NCBI GenBank assembly: GCA_020435205.1
Contig: JAGQZY010000022.1
Span: 1-35,854, forward strand
From: Bdellovibrionales bacterium
GTDB taxonomy: Bacteria > Bdellovibrionota > Bdellovibrionia > Bdellovibrionales > JAGQZY01
Direction: 5' to 3'
Length of the DNA: 35,854 bases
Shown: piece after piece, positions 15,237 through 24,224 of the stretch
Position numbering within the stretch: the stretch's first letter is position 1
How the letters are laid out: the number at the start of each line of letters is the position of its first letter
Notes under the pieces: model-generated
What the model saw: only the letters and a program-made list of their open reading frames with translations
Databases searched by the model: none
What the model was told of the DNA's origin: nothing
Translations under genes and position numbers: made by a program

Positions 15237-17045
15237 ATGGATATGTCCTGGACCCGCCTTTGGCCAATCGCAAAACGCTACAAAGGCACAATCATTTTAG
15301 CCTTGGCTTTAGGGGTTGCCCTTGGCCAGTTTTCGGTACTTCTGCCTATTCTTGCCCAGCTGATTATCGCTAGCTTCGAGAAAAAGGCATTATTAGATAT
15401 TCCAGTGGTGCAAAAATTTGTAAAGCATATGGACATCGACACCACCATCGCTATTTTTCAATGGAGTCATGAGGACATTGCACTTTATGTGGCTCTTTGC
15501 TTTCCAATTTATTATTTGGTTTACGGCATTCTACGCTATTACCACTTTTATCTTGTGAAATTTGTTGGTGAGAAGGTTATATCTGATATTCGCGTTCTCC
15601 TCATGGAGAAGTTTATGGATATGGATGTGATGTACCTTGGCCGACAAGAAAAGGGTTCCGGCGGAATGCTTAGCCGCATTTTGAATGATACCCTCGTTCT
15701 GCAACAGGGCTTGCAGTTTTATGCGGATCTTATTCGCGAACCACTGATAGGCCTCTTCCTTATTGGCTATATGTTTTATCTCAATTGGCAGATCACCTTG
15801 GCCGCCTTTATCTTTTTACCAGTTTTTATGGGCGTCATCCGTTATGTGAGCAAAAGCCTACGTAAGTTTGGTCACCAGAGCCAAGAGTCACTAGAAGAGG
15901 TGACGAAGACCTTAAAAGAAGGGATGGATGGTGTGCGTGTGATTCAATCCTTTAATCTACAGGAGCGAGTCAAAAACAAATTTAGTGAACAGGTGGATCA
16001 CTATTTAAATAAGCGTAAAAAAATTATTAAACGAGAGGAGCTAGGCAGCCCCATCAACGAATGGTTTGCCTCAGTCCTCGTCTGTGGGATCTGCTTATTT
16101 ATGGCCCAGCAAATCTGGACTGGGCAGGCCGACGTAGGAGGCTTTATTGCCTTTTTAGTGGCCGCAGGGATGTTAGATAAGCCAGTTAAAAAATCTCAGC
16201 AAGCTATCATCCGCGTCCAACAAAATATTGTTTCATTAGAAAGACTCGGAGAAATCCTCGACAGTCATTCCGCCGTGCAAGAGCCGGAACAACCCCAAGA
16301 ATTTCCTGAAGAGTGGCAAGAGATTGAGTTTCAAGGAGTGACTTTTTCCTATGAAGACATGCCCGTACTCAAAAACATAAATTTGACTATAAAGCGTGGT
16401 GAGGTTGTAGCTTTTGTGGGAGCCAGTGGCTCGGGAAAGTCAACGCTGGTTGGGCTTATCCAAAGGTTTTTCGACCCACAACAGGGTACTATCCTGATTG
16501 GCGGAGTGGATATTAAAAAGTTACGTACCTCGGACCTGAGGCGACATATTGGTTATGTCACCCAGGACGTATTCTTATTTGATGACACCGTGGAAAATAA
16601 CATTTGGTTCGGTGACACCCGTCGAGATAAATCTGAGGTGGTTGCGGCTGCAGAGGTAGCTAATGCCAAGGGATTTATTGATCAGACCCCTGGTGGTTTT
16701 CAGGCTAAAGTGGGTGAACGTGGAGGAAAGTTTTCTGGTGGGGAAAAGCAGCGCTTAAGTATTGCCCGTGCCGTTTTTAAAAACCCTCCCATCCTTGTGC
16801 TTGATGAAGCCACCAGTGCCCTTGATTCAGCCAGTGAGCAAGAGGTGCAAAAAGGCATTCAAAGTCTTATCAAGGGGCGGACGGCCATGGTTATCGCTCA
16901 CCGACTTTCAACCATCATGAATAGTGATCGAATATTGGTGATGAAGGGTGGCCAGATTGTAGAAGAGGGAGACCACAGAAGCCTTCTTGCTCAGCAGGGC
17001 GAGTACGCCCACTTTTATAGCCTGCAAGCCCCAGCAGGGGTTTAG
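15237..17045 (+). CDS. MsbA-type ABC exporter (fused membrane and ATPase domains)
   Basis: This half-transporter of about 600 residues has six membrane segments in the first 300 residues and a nucleotide-binding domain in the last 250. Visible motifs are Walker A GASGSGKST, Q-loop region YVTQDVFLFDDTV, signature FSGGEKQRLSIARAV, Walker B ILVLDEATSALD and H-loop AHRLST. It would work as a dimer in the inner membrane to export a lipid or other hydrophobic substrate. Lipid A-core (MsbA role) is a reasonable guess but is not proven by sequence. Start choice is uncertain. In-frame TTG and ATG codons at 15201/15204 add 11-12 residues, and no start has a strong ribosome-binding site. The chosen ATG puts the usual short basic segment before the first helix. 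Confidence 0.88.
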   Translation: MDMSWTRLWPIAKRYKGTIILALALGVALGQFSVLLPILAQLIIASFEKKALLDIPVVQKFVKHMDIDTTIAIFQWSHEDIALYVALCFPIYYLVYGILRYYHFYLVKFVGEKVISDIRVLLMEKFMDMDVMYLGRQEKGSGGMLSRILNDTLVLQQGLQFYADLIREPLIGLFLIGYMFYLNWQITLAAFIFLPVFMGVIRYVSKSLRKFGHQSQESLEEVTKTLKEGMDGVRVIQSFNLQERVKNKFSEQVDHYLNKRKKIIKREELGSPINEWFASVLVCGICLFMAQQIWTGQADVGGFIAFLVAAGMLDKPVKKSQQAIIRVQQNIVSLERLGEILDSHSAVQEPEQPQEFPEEWQEIEFQGVTFSYEDMPVLKNINLTIKRGEVVAFVGASGSGKSTLVGLIQRFFDPQQGTILIGGVDIKKLRTSDLRRHIGYVTQDVFLFDDTVENNIWFGDTRRDKSEVVAAAEVANAKGFIDQTPGGFQAKVGERGGKFSGGEKQRLSIARAVFKNPPILVLDEATSALDSASEQEVQKGIQSLIKGRTAMVIAHRLSTIMNSDRILVMKGGQIVEEGDHRSLLAQQGEYAHFYSLQAPAGV

Positions 17046-17056
17046 GTCCATTTTGT

Positions 17057-17080
17057 CAAAAAATTGGTAATCATTTTTTG
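17057..17080 (+). terminator. Possible weak AT-rich terminator hairpin
   Basis: CAAAAAAT and ATTTTTTG form a perfect 8-bp inverted repeat around TGGTAATC, 11 bases after the ABC exporter stop. The stem is nearly all A-T, so it is a weak candidate. Confidence 0.3.
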
Positions 17081-17188
17081 TCATTTCTACAGGTTCCTCT
17101 AATTTTCCCCGGATTTGACCCCGAGCCCTGTATTATTGGCGCAGTTAATAAAAACGGACATAAAACCCCAAAACTCAAGGAGTTATTA

Positions 17189-17617
17189 ATGAGAGTATTA
17201 GTCCTTTTAGCCACATTTCTTTGCTTCCAACAAGCCTTTGCGGGTTCCATGGCTGGAAACTTAATGAAAACCAAATTAGATAACATCCAAAAAACTCAAG
17301 ACAAATGTGTTCAAGGTGCCCTTGGCAACGATGTTCTTTATGCTTGTGTTGAAAAATCAAACACTGACTTGAGCGTAGCTATGGCGGAGATTTCTGCAGC
17401 TTTTCTCGGGGCTTTCCCTGAGCAAATACTCAAATTGGCCGATTCATCAAAAAAATGGGCTGATTATGCTACAGCCACATGCGATTTATCTACCGCCTTT
17501 TATAATCAAGGGACGACAAGTTATCAGCGCATTTACCTGGGTTGTGAGAACAATAAAATTCGTGAGCGAGTATTAGAATTGATCGAGATCTACGACACAT
17601 ATCTCGAAAACCAATAA
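17189..17617 (+). CDS. Small exported LprI-like (DUF1311-type) protein
   Basis: The start is the ATG at 17189 with AAGGAG six bases upstream. A longer in-frame extension to 17078 lacks a ribosome-binding site and would bury the signal peptide. The 142-residue product has a signal peptide cleaved near AFAGS. The mature protein has four spaced cysteines (DKC, YAC, ATC, LGC) and the pattern KKWADYATATC ... YLGCENNKIRERVLEL. This resembles the LprI/DUF1311 family (Trp, Cys, Cys, Arg spacing), some members of which inhibit lysozyme. The family call rests on motif reading. A periplasmic role linked to muramidase activity would be notable in a wall-digesting predator. The stop lies one base from the convergent uvrA stop. 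Confidence 0.8.
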   Translation: MRVLVLLATFLCFQQAFAGSMAGNLMKTKLDNIQKTQDKCVQGALGNDVLYACVEKSNTDLSVAMAEISAAFLGAFPEQILKLADSSKKWADYATATCDLSTAFYNQGTTSYQRIYLGCENNKIRERVLELIEIYDTYLENQ

Positions 17618-17618
17618 T

Positions 17619-20420
17619 CTAAAGTTTTAAATATTCTTTTAAAAAGTGGCCCGTATGAGTTTTTTTGCGGGTCATTTCTAATGGGGAGCCGGCGGCAACA
17701 ATTTTACCCCCTTCGGTGCCTGCCTCGGGACCCAAATCAATAATATAATCAGACTGAGCCATAACTTCGGTATTGTGCTCGATAAGCAAAACGCTGCCGC
17801 CGGTATCGACAATTTGGTGAAGAATGGCCATGAGCATTTGCACTTCACGAAAGTGAAGGCCTGTAGTGGGTTCATCCAAAATATAAAGCGTGGCCTTTTG
17901 CTGAGTTTTATATAGCTCGCGGGCGACTTTAATCCTTTGGGATTCACCGCCACTGAGGGTTGAGGAGCTTTGACCTAGGGTGAGGTAATCAAGACCGACT
18001 TGTTTTAAAAAGCTTAGGGGCTTTCGAATATTTGGGTAGGACACAAAGAAGTCCATAGCTTCATTTACGGTCATGTCCAGCACATCGATAATGTTCCGGC
18101 CTCGATATTTGACGTCTAGAATTTCGCGACGAAACTTTTTGCCGTCACAAGATTGGCAAACGCGCTGAATATCATCCATAAAAACCATATCAATGGTTTC
18201 AAAGCCCATCCCTTTACAAACGGGGCAGCGCCCACCATTAACGTTCAAGCTAAATATACCAGGCCCATAACCACGTTCTTTGGCAATTTGCGTGCTCGCA
18301 AAAATATCGCGGATAATGTCATAAATTTTTAAATAAGTGGCCGGGTTGGATCGGGCTGATTTACCAACGGGAGATTGATCGATATGCAGAACATTTTTAA
18401 TATATTGGGTCCCGCTTAGTTTTTTGTAGGGTTCGCCGCGCATATACTCTAAACCCAGTTCTGTCATTAAAGCGGGATAAAGAGTTTCTGTAATGAGGGT
18501 GGACTTTCCCGAGCCACTGACACCAGTAACAGTGACAATTCTATTGAGTGGAATTTTTAAATTTATATTTTTTAAGTTGCGTCCAGTGCATCCACTCATC
18601 TCGATGAGGTATCGATAGTCTTTTATTTGCACTGGTCGGGGTGAGTAAATTTCTTTACGTTTCTCTGTTAAAAACTGATTGGTGTTGGATTCTTTGCAGG
18701 TCAAAAAGTGATCATGGTCACCGCTATAAATAACCGTTCCACCTTTGTAGCCAGAGCCAGGACCCATTTCAATGATGTAATCACTGTTAGCAATCACATC
18801 CTGATCGTGTTCCACGACAACTAGGGTATTCCCCAGCTCTTTTAAGCCCTTGAGCTGTTGGATCAAGCGATCATTATCTCTTGGATGCAAGCCAATGGTG
18901 GGTTCATCCAGTACGTATAAGGTTTGCGAAAGTCCCATACCCAGTTGCTTAGCCAAGAGCAGTCTTTGAAATTCACCTCCAGAAAGGCTGCGAGTTTGCC
19001 GAGCTAAAGTGAGGTAGTGGACCCCGATGCCGTCAAGAAATCCTAAGCGTGATACCAGTTGTTGATAAATGTCTTTAGTGGTCTCTTGTTCGCCCGGAGT
19101 TAGTTTTAAGGATTTAAGGCTTTGCAATAGATCTCTAAGTGTGAGTTCAGACATCTCATGAATCGTGAGCCCACCTATTTTAATATGGTGGGCATAATCT
19201 TTGAGTCTTGAGCCGTTGCATGTAGGGCAAGGGAAGGCCGTCTTGAAGCGGGCAAGAAAAACGCGAACATGCATTTTATATTTTTTCGTCTCTAGGTGTT
19301 CAAAATAACCTCTCACTCCAAAAAACTCAGAGTTCCCCTCCCACAAAAGGTCCTTAGTTTTTTTGGGAAGTTTTTCCCAAGGCATTTCCGTGTTGATCTT
19401 TTTCTTTTTACAAAAGTTCATTAACTTTCTGCGAGCACGAGCTGCGCTTGGCATAAAGAAAGGATGAATGGCACCCTCTTGTATGGAAAGAGTGGGATTG
19501 GGGACCACCTTAGCCTCGTCTAAATCCAAAAGGTTGCCAAAACCGTTACAATGTTCGCAGGCCCCCACGGGAGAGTTGAAGCTAAATAATTGCGGGGAAA
19601 GATTGGGGAAAGTGTAATGGCAGTCAGAACAAGACAAACTTTCGCTAAAATGCCAAGCCTCATTATCCGTCGATAGTAGAATCAGTCGCCCACTCATCGC
19701 CTCGTTGTATTTAACAAAGGCATCGTAGGCTTGTTTAAAGGAGTCCACCAGTCGCCCACGATCTTCTTCTTGGATAGCCACACGATCAATGACAAGATAA
19801 AATTCTTTGGTGGGGACATCAGTGATTTTGCTTTTAACTGTGAGTTCTTTTTGTTCGTATTTGATGTTTTTACCGCGTCCTCCCTTAATGAGAATGCGTT
19901 GGTATCCATCGGACATTAATGATTTTAACAGGTCCCCTTTTTTAAAGCGGCGGTGGCCACCAATAGCAACAGCAATATAGGCTCGTTTTCCGCTCCACTT
20001 TTCAATGGCTTGATCCGCAATAGACGTTGGTGGTTCTTGATGAATCTCGCCATGGCCATTGGGACAATGGGCCCGACCGAGCTTTGCAAAGAGTAGCCTT
20101 AAATACTCAATCACTTCACTGGTAGTGCCAACCGTAGAGCGACTATTTTTAATGGTGTTTTTTTGTTCTAATGCAATCGCCGGTGGAATGTTTTGTATGC
20201 TTTCTAGTAGGGGCTTTGGGGCTTGGTTTAAAAACTGCCGAGCGTAACTTGATAAACTTTCAATGTAGCGCCGCTGCCCTTCAGCAAATAAAGTCTCGAA
20301 CGCCAAAGAACTTTTTCCAGATCCGCTTGGACCGCAAACTACGGTGAAGGAGTTAATTGGAATATCTACATCGATGGACTTAAGGTTGTTTTGGCAAACG
20401 CCGCGCAGTTCAATTTGCAT
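17619..20420 (-). CDS. uvrA: Excinuclease ABC subunit A (UvrA)
   Basis: UvrA is the damage-sensing ATPase of nucleotide excision repair. It dimerises, loads UvrB at lesions and then leaves. The 933-residue length is normal. Two ABC-type ATPase modules are visible. The first has Walker A CGPSGSGKSS, signature RSLSGGEFQRLLLAKQL and Walker B YVLDEPTIGLH. The second has GVSGSGKST, LSGGESQRIKVARELY and YILDEPTTGLH. Zinc-binding cysteine pairs are CSDC/CEHC in the first half and CPVC/CQSC in the second. The ATG at 20420 has no strong ribosome-binding site, but MQIELRGVCQNNLKSIDV is the expected N-terminus. Its 3' end almost touches the convergent LprI-like gene, leaving no space for a terminator. 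Confidence 0.97.
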   Translation of the reverse strand: MQIELRGVCQNNLKSIDVDIPINSFTVVCGPSGSGKSSLAFETLFAEGQRRYIESLSSYARQFLNQAPKPLLESIQNIPPAIALEQKNTIKNSRSTVGTTSEVIEYLRLLFAKLGRAHCPNGHGEIHQEPPTSIADQAIEKWSGKRAYIAVAIGGHRRFKKGDLLKSLMSDGYQRILIKGGRGKNIKYEQKELTVKSKITDVPTKEFYLVIDRVAIQEEDRGRLVDSFKQAYDAFVKYNEAMSGRLILLSTDNEAWHFSESLSCSDCHYTFPNLSPQLFSFNSPVGACEHCNGFGNLLDLDEAKVVPNPTLSIQEGAIHPFFMPSAARARRKLMNFCKKKKINTEMPWEKLPKKTKDLLWEGNSEFFGVRGYFEHLETKKYKMHVRVFLARFKTAFPCPTCNGSRLKDYAHHIKIGGLTIHEMSELTLRDLLQSLKSLKLTPGEQETTKDIYQQLVSRLGFLDGIGVHYLTLARQTRSLSGGEFQRLLLAKQLGMGLSQTLYVLDEPTIGLHPRDNDRLIQQLKGLKELGNTLVVVEHDQDVIANSDYIIEMGPGSGYKGGTVIYSGDHDHFLTCKESNTNQFLTEKRKEIYSPRPVQIKDYRYLIEMSGCTGRNLKNINLKIPLNRIVTVTGVSGSGKSTLITETLYPALMTELGLEYMRGEPYKKLSGTQYIKNVLHIDQSPVGKSARSNPATYLKIYDIIRDIFASTQIAKERGYGPGIFSLNVNGGRCPVCKGMGFETIDMVFMDDIQRVCQSCDGKKFRREILDVKYRGRNIIDVLDMTVNEAMDFFVSYPNIRKPLSFLKQVGLDYLTLGQSSSTLSGGESQRIKVARELYKTQQKATLYILDEPTTGLHFREVQMLMAILHQIVDTGGSVLLIEHNTEVMAQSDYIIDLGPEAGTEGGKIVAAGSPLEMTRKKTHTGHFLKEYLKL

Positions 20421-20487
20421 CGGGCCAGATTAATCGAATTTGCAGGTCGTCGATAGTTTTTTTTCCGTCAACGCGGAATTTAAGACG

Positions 20488-20510
20488 TCAGGGGCAAATA
20501 AGGCCCCTGA
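20488..20510 (-). terminator. GC-rich hairpin after the PBP1A gene
   Basis: TCAGGGGC and GCCCCTGA form a perfect 8-bp stem around a 7-base loop, 10 bases past the PBP1A stop and 68 bases before the uvrA start. No clear T run follows in either direction, so it may be a weak terminator, an attenuator or an mRNA-stabilising hairpin. Confidence 0.4.
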
Positions 20511-20520
20511 GGATTGAAAT

Positions 20521-23223
20521 TTAAAACTCTTCTCGATAGAAATCAGTTTTATCTTCTTCTTCTTGGCGCTCAATTTGCTCATCGCCTTCGGCGCCGGGTT
20601 CGGTGCCTGTGCGAAAGGCTTGCCGCACCACTTCGTGGCTACTGGCAGAAGCCAAGCGCCCAGTTTCGTTATCAATATTGGCAAAGACAATATCATTAGG
20701 AATGGGAAAGGCCTCCTTAGAGGTTCCATTGAGGAGAGGTTCCATATAATCTAACCAAATAGGTAGAGCAGCTCTGCCGCCAGCTTCCCCTCGCCCTAAA
20801 GTCTTTTCTTGATCAAAGCCAACCCATACGCCCCCAATCAGATTGGGCGTGTAACCCATAAACCAGGCATCATAGTAACCATTGGTGGTTCCTGTTTTCG
20901 CGGCGACTTCGCGCCCCAGTCGACGAGCGCGGACACCAGTCCCTCCGGGTTCATTCACGGCTGCTTGTAAGATTGTCGTCACCAAAAATGCGGTTTGTGG
21001 GGAAATCAGTTGATCGGGGTCATTGAAAAAGAAGGGCGAAACTCGTTGAGTTTCATCATCTTGAGCCATCATCTTCTTTTCATATTGCTCTCGTTTTTCT
21101 AGGAACTCTTGTTTAAGCTTTGCAATATCCTCTTTGAAATGCAGATCAAAAGAGACTTCTTGAGCAAGGGAGTTTCCGTCGCGGTCTTTGATTTCATGAA
21201 TAATGAGGGGGCGGATGTTTTTTCCAAGTTTTGCAAAAACAGAAAAAACTTTTGTCATTTCATAAAGGCTTACACCGCTGGAGCCGAGGGCAAGAGACAT
21301 ATCCATATTCAATGGGCTAAATATTCCTAAGCGTCTAGCGTATTCGGCAACAAAAGAAACCCCTGTTTTCTCAAGAACACGGATCGTTGGAGTGTTGAGG
21401 GACTTTTTTAAAGCATTTCTTAGCAGAATGTCGCCGGTGAAGCGCCCAGCATAGTTGCCAGGCTTCCACACTTTGACTTCTTCCTCATTCATCTGCCCTT
21501 CTTCGTCAGATTTGCCTTCGGGCTTGGCCTCATCCTCTTTTGTTTCGGTGGTCTGATTGTAAACAATAGGGGCCCCCATAATGGGGGTGGCTGGGGTTAG
21601 GCCTCGATCCAGGCCTGCGGCATAAACGATGGGTTTGAAAGAAGACCCGGTTTGTCTACGTGCCTGATAAGTTCGGTTGAGTTTTGTTTCTCGGAAATCT
21701 GAGCCGCCGACCATGGCGATAATATCATCAGATTCAAGATCAAAAGAAAGTAGAGCGGCTTGTGCTCGTGGCTCTTGTTCTAGCTCCAACTCAGCGTAGT
21801 CGCCAAGATCTTCCGTTGGTTTTTCTTTACGAGAAATGCGTTTTCCAGTTTTAGCGACCACTTTAACATCAATGACATCACCGACCTTTAGAGCTTTTGA
21901 AGGTTTGTCGATATGAAGGTACTCACCATAAGTCTTTTCGGGGTCCACTGGGCGAGCCCAGGCCATTCCCTCCAAGGGAATAACCCCTTGAGCCTCTGCA
22001 AACTTAACAAAGACGAGTTCGTGTTTATCATCTACTTTGGTTACAATAGCCTCTACGATATCACCCACCTTCATGTAGGGAGGAAGATTGGAGGTCGTTT
22101 GTCCTGTGTCGTTTTTTTCCTGGAAAAAAGCGAACTCACCATATTCATTGGTGGAACCGTCAGCAAAAACTTCAAAGGTGTCATAGGCTTCATCGATAAG
22201 TCGGTTTCTCTCGGTGGTGAGGATATTCTGCACATCTTCTTGATTGGATAGCTCTATGTTCTTTTTTGCGCCTCGGTAACCTTGTCGTTTATCAAGATCT
22301 CGCAGACCTTTTCTTACGGCGGTCTGTGCCAATTTTTGTGCTTTGAAATCAAGGCTACTGTAGACCTTAATTCCTTTATTCAAAACAACATCTTCCCCAA
22401 GTTCTGAAACTAAAAGTTGGCGGATCGTTTCGACAAAATAGGGGGCTACTTCCTTGTACTTTTTAATACGATAAACCTTTAATGTCTCATTGGCCGCGAC
22501 ATCGTGTTGATCTTGGGTGATCCGTCCGGTTTCGAGCATTCGGCGCAGTACATAGAGTTGGCGAGTTTTAGCGCGCTGGGGATTAGCGACGATATTGAAA
22601 GCACTAGGAGCCTTGGGTGCTCCAGCAAGAACCGCCATCTCGGCAATAGAAAGATCTTGAACCTTTTTTCTAAAAAAGGTTTCGGCAGCGGAGACAATGC
22701 CGTAAGCGCCCTGACCAAAATAAATTTGGTTGAGATAAAGGTAAAGAATGTTCTCTTTAGACAAATGCTTTTCCATGCGCCGAGCCAGAATGGCCTCTTT
22801 CAATTTTCGAGAGTAGGTCTTTTCAGAGCTCAAAAATAAAGTTCGTGCAGCCTGCTGAGTGATCGTCGAGGCCCCCTGTGACCGACTTCCCGAGGTGAGG
22901 TTTGCCAGAACTGCGCGAAAAATTCCTTTAAAGTTAAAACCATTGTGTTCAAAAAAATCGGAATCTTCTGCAGATAAAAAGGCACTGATAAAGTCCTTGG
23001 GGATTTCCTCAAATGGGATGAGCTTGCGGTTTTCTCGAAAGAATTCGCCAATCTTTTCTCCGTTGCGAGCATAGACTTCACTGACCAGTAAAGGGTCATA
23101 GTCCTCTACAGAAAATAGCTCAGGAAGCTGACTTGCGTAATAAAAGTAAATGCCCGTGCCAGAGAAAAGCCCGACTATGGTCAATATGGATCCTACAATG
23201 AAGAGTTTTTTGAAGTTTGTCAT
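20521..23223 (-). CDS. mrcA: Class A penicillin-binding protein 1A (bifunctional peptidoglycan synthase)
   Basis: This enzyme of about 900 residues polymerises and cross-links peptidoglycan in the periplasm. After one N-terminal membrane helix comes the GT51 glycosyltransferase domain, with AEDSDFFEHNGFNFKGI, GASTITQQAARTLFL and LNQIYFGQGAYGI. A middle OB-like insert follows (KVGDIVEAIVTKVDD), as in other PBP1A proteins. The transpeptidase domain has catalytic Ser in SSFKP (SxxK), SLN (SxN) and KTGTT (KTG box). The C-terminus is Glu/Asp-rich. The ATG at 23223 gives the expected MTNFKKLF start before the membrane helix. An ATG 54 bases upstream opens the frame further but lacks family support. 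It lies downstream of the terminator of the 23331 gene, so it is probably transcribed on its own. Confidence 0.95.
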   Translation of the reverse strand: MTNFKKLFIVGSILTIVGLFSGTGIYFYYASQLPELFSVEDYDPLLVSEVYARNGEKIGEFFRENRKLIPFEEIPKDFISAFLSAEDSDFFEHNGFNFKGIFRAVLANLTSGSRSQGASTITQQAARTLFLSSEKTYSRKLKEAILARRMEKHLSKENILYLYLNQIYFGQGAYGIVSAAETFFRKKVQDLSIAEMAVLAGAPKAPSAFNIVANPQRAKTRQLYVLRRMLETGRITQDQHDVAANETLKVYRIKKYKEVAPYFVETIRQLLVSELGEDVVLNKGIKVYSSLDFKAQKLAQTAVRKGLRDLDKRQGYRGAKKNIELSNQEDVQNILTTERNRLIDEAYDTFEVFADGSTNEYGEFAFFQEKNDTGQTTSNLPPYMKVGDIVEAIVTKVDDKHELVFVKFAEAQGVIPLEGMAWARPVDPEKTYGEYLHIDKPSKALKVGDVIDVKVVAKTGKRISRKEKPTEDLGDYAELELEQEPRAQAALLSFDLESDDIIAMVGGSDFRETKLNRTYQARRQTGSSFKPIVYAAGLDRGLTPATPIMGAPIVYNQTTETKEDEAKPEGKSDEEGQMNEEEVKVWKPGNYAGRFTGDILLRNALKKSLNTPTIRVLEKTGVSFVAEYARRLGIFSPLNMDMSLALGSSGVSLYEMTKVFSVFAKLGKNIRPLIIHEIKDRDGNSLAQEVSFDLHFKEDIAKLKQEFLEKREQYEKKMMAQDDETQRVSPFFFNDPDQLISPQTAFLVTTILQAAVNEPGGTGVRARRLGREVAAKTGTTNGYYDAWFMGYTPNLIGGVWVGFDQEKTLGRGEAGGRAALPIWLDYMEPLLNGTSKEAFPIPNDIVFANIDNETGRLASASSHEVVRQAFRTGTEPGAEGDEQIERQEEEDKTDFYREEF

Positions 23224-23277
23224 AGCTAGACATTTTAAGGAATAAAGCCGGCCTTGTCCATGCCTCAATCGGTGCAA

Positions 23278-23302
23278 AAAAAGACCCGGGGAGGGTCTTT
23301 TT
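23278..23302 (-). terminator. Rho-independent terminator of the 23331-24110 gene
   Basis: AAAAAGACCC and GGGTCTTTTT form a 10-bp stem around a 5-base loop. Read leftward it ends in a run of seven T, 29 bases past the stop of the exported coiled-coil gene. The symmetric A/T tails would let it work in both directions. Confidence 0.88.
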
Positions 23303-23330
23303 CATTCTAATTTTAATCAAAAAAATCAGA

Positions 23331-24110
23331 TTAAAGAGAGGTGTTGCTGTTGGCTGAACTTCCGCCCCCACCAAGGCCAGTTAAGCAGGACAAAAGTGCA
23401 CCCATGACATTTTGCCTAGCGGCAGCAGCAGCGCCCGCCATGGCCTTGCCGTGAATGTAGCGAATCATGGCTTCCTGGTAGTCTCTTAGGGCCATCGCAT
23501 CCTGACAGTTCTTGGTGATGAGGTCTTGAATCATTGATGTTTGCAAGTGAAGCTCTTTGAGAGCCTCCATGGCATGTTTAGACTTGTTTTCCTCTTTTTC
23601 GATTTCATTTTGCAGTTGTGCATTGAGCAGCTTGACTTGGTCAAGATACAAGTCGTCCCTTACGCAACGATTGAAAAAATTCTGCCAAGCCTCACCAACG
23701 CGAGCATTAAATCCAGATAAAGTGGTTACATCGGAATGGGGTGTGTTGTAAGCAACACCACGGTATTTTTCGTATTCATCATTGGCCTTTTTCTTACACT
23801 CCGCCTTCATTTTTAATAGATTGCTACGATGTTTGAGTTCCACCGAACGAATGTTGGTGCGCTCCTCGCGAATGGTTCGCTCGTGATCAAATTTTTGTTT
23901 TCGGTAATCGATAAAAGCCTTTTGCAATTCGTTGCGACAGTTTTTAGTGGTTTCAAAGCGTTTTTCTGCAGCTTCCATTAGGTTTTTTGCGTATTGGGTT
24001 TCCAATTGAACCTTTTGGGAAGTTCCTTGGGACATGGCGCTTCCGATATTGCAAGCCATGGCTGGTAAACTCATAACAATAGCAATGAATGATAAAATAA
24101 ATACTCTCAT
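23331..24110 (-). CDS. Exported coiled-coil protein of unknown function
   Basis: This 259-residue protein has a Sec signal peptide ending AMAC (cleavage probably just before the Cys). The Cys raises the possibility of a lipoprotein, but the lipobox is poor. GGGGGAAAC precedes the ATG. Residues about 25-215 are charged alpha-helix with heptad character and scattered cysteines (KNCRNEL, KAECKKKA, NRCVRDD, KNCQDAM), so disulfide-linked coiled coils are plausible. An Ala-rich hydrophobic stretch follows (AMAGAAAAARQNVMGALLSC), then a short tail containing GGGG. The overall plan resembles the two exported proteins at 7038-9111, and its upstream region holds the second copy of the 17-bp element. 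The family is not recognised. Confidence 0.85.
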   Translation of the reverse strand: MRVFILSFIAIVMSLPAMACNIGSAMSQGTSQKVQLETQYAKNLMEAAEKRFETTKNCRNELQKAFIDYRKQKFDHERTIREERTNIRSVELKHRSNLLKMKAECKKKANDEYEKYRGVAYNTPHSDVTTLSGFNARVGEAWQNFFNRCVRDDLYLDQVKLLNAQLQNEIEKEENKSKHAMEALKELHLQTSMIQDLITKNCQDAMALRDYQEAMIRYIHGKAMAGAAAAARQNVMGALLSCLTGLGGGGSSANSNTSL

Positions 24111-24157
24111 GTTTCCCCCGGCATCCCTCTATTTTTGGATGACCCTTTAAGTATAAC

Positions 24158-24184
24158 GTATCGGATATAAACACGGCAAATTGA
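24158..24184 (-). promoter_or_regulatory. Sigma-28 (FliA)-like promoter of the 23331-24110 gene
   Basis: Read leftward, TCAATTTG is followed, after exactly 11 bases, by TCCGATAC (FliA consensus TAAAGTTT-N11-GCCGATAA). The -10 element matches at six of eight positions and the -35 element at five. The predicted start leaves a leader of about 40 bases before the ATG at 24110. Confidence 0.45.
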
Positions 24185-24187
24185 CCC

Positions 24188-24204
24188 GTTTCAAAGTGAG
24201 ACAA
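24188..24204 (-). repeat. 17-bp dyad element, copy 2
   Basis: This is an exact second copy of the sequence at 6846-6862. Read toward the gene it serves, it is TTGTCTCACTTTGAAAC and ends three bases upstream of the -35 element of the sigma-28-like promoter, a typical activator-site position. A related half-site, TGTCTCA, occurs at 24589-24595. Confidence 0.6.
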
Positions 24205-24224
24205 AGGCTACGAAAATAGAGGGG

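Noticed and set aside
15076-15291. 71-codon leftward frame between the sigma-54 activator and the ABC exporter.
   Set aside because: It overlaps the exporter start, has no ribosome-binding site, and shows no recognisable sequence.
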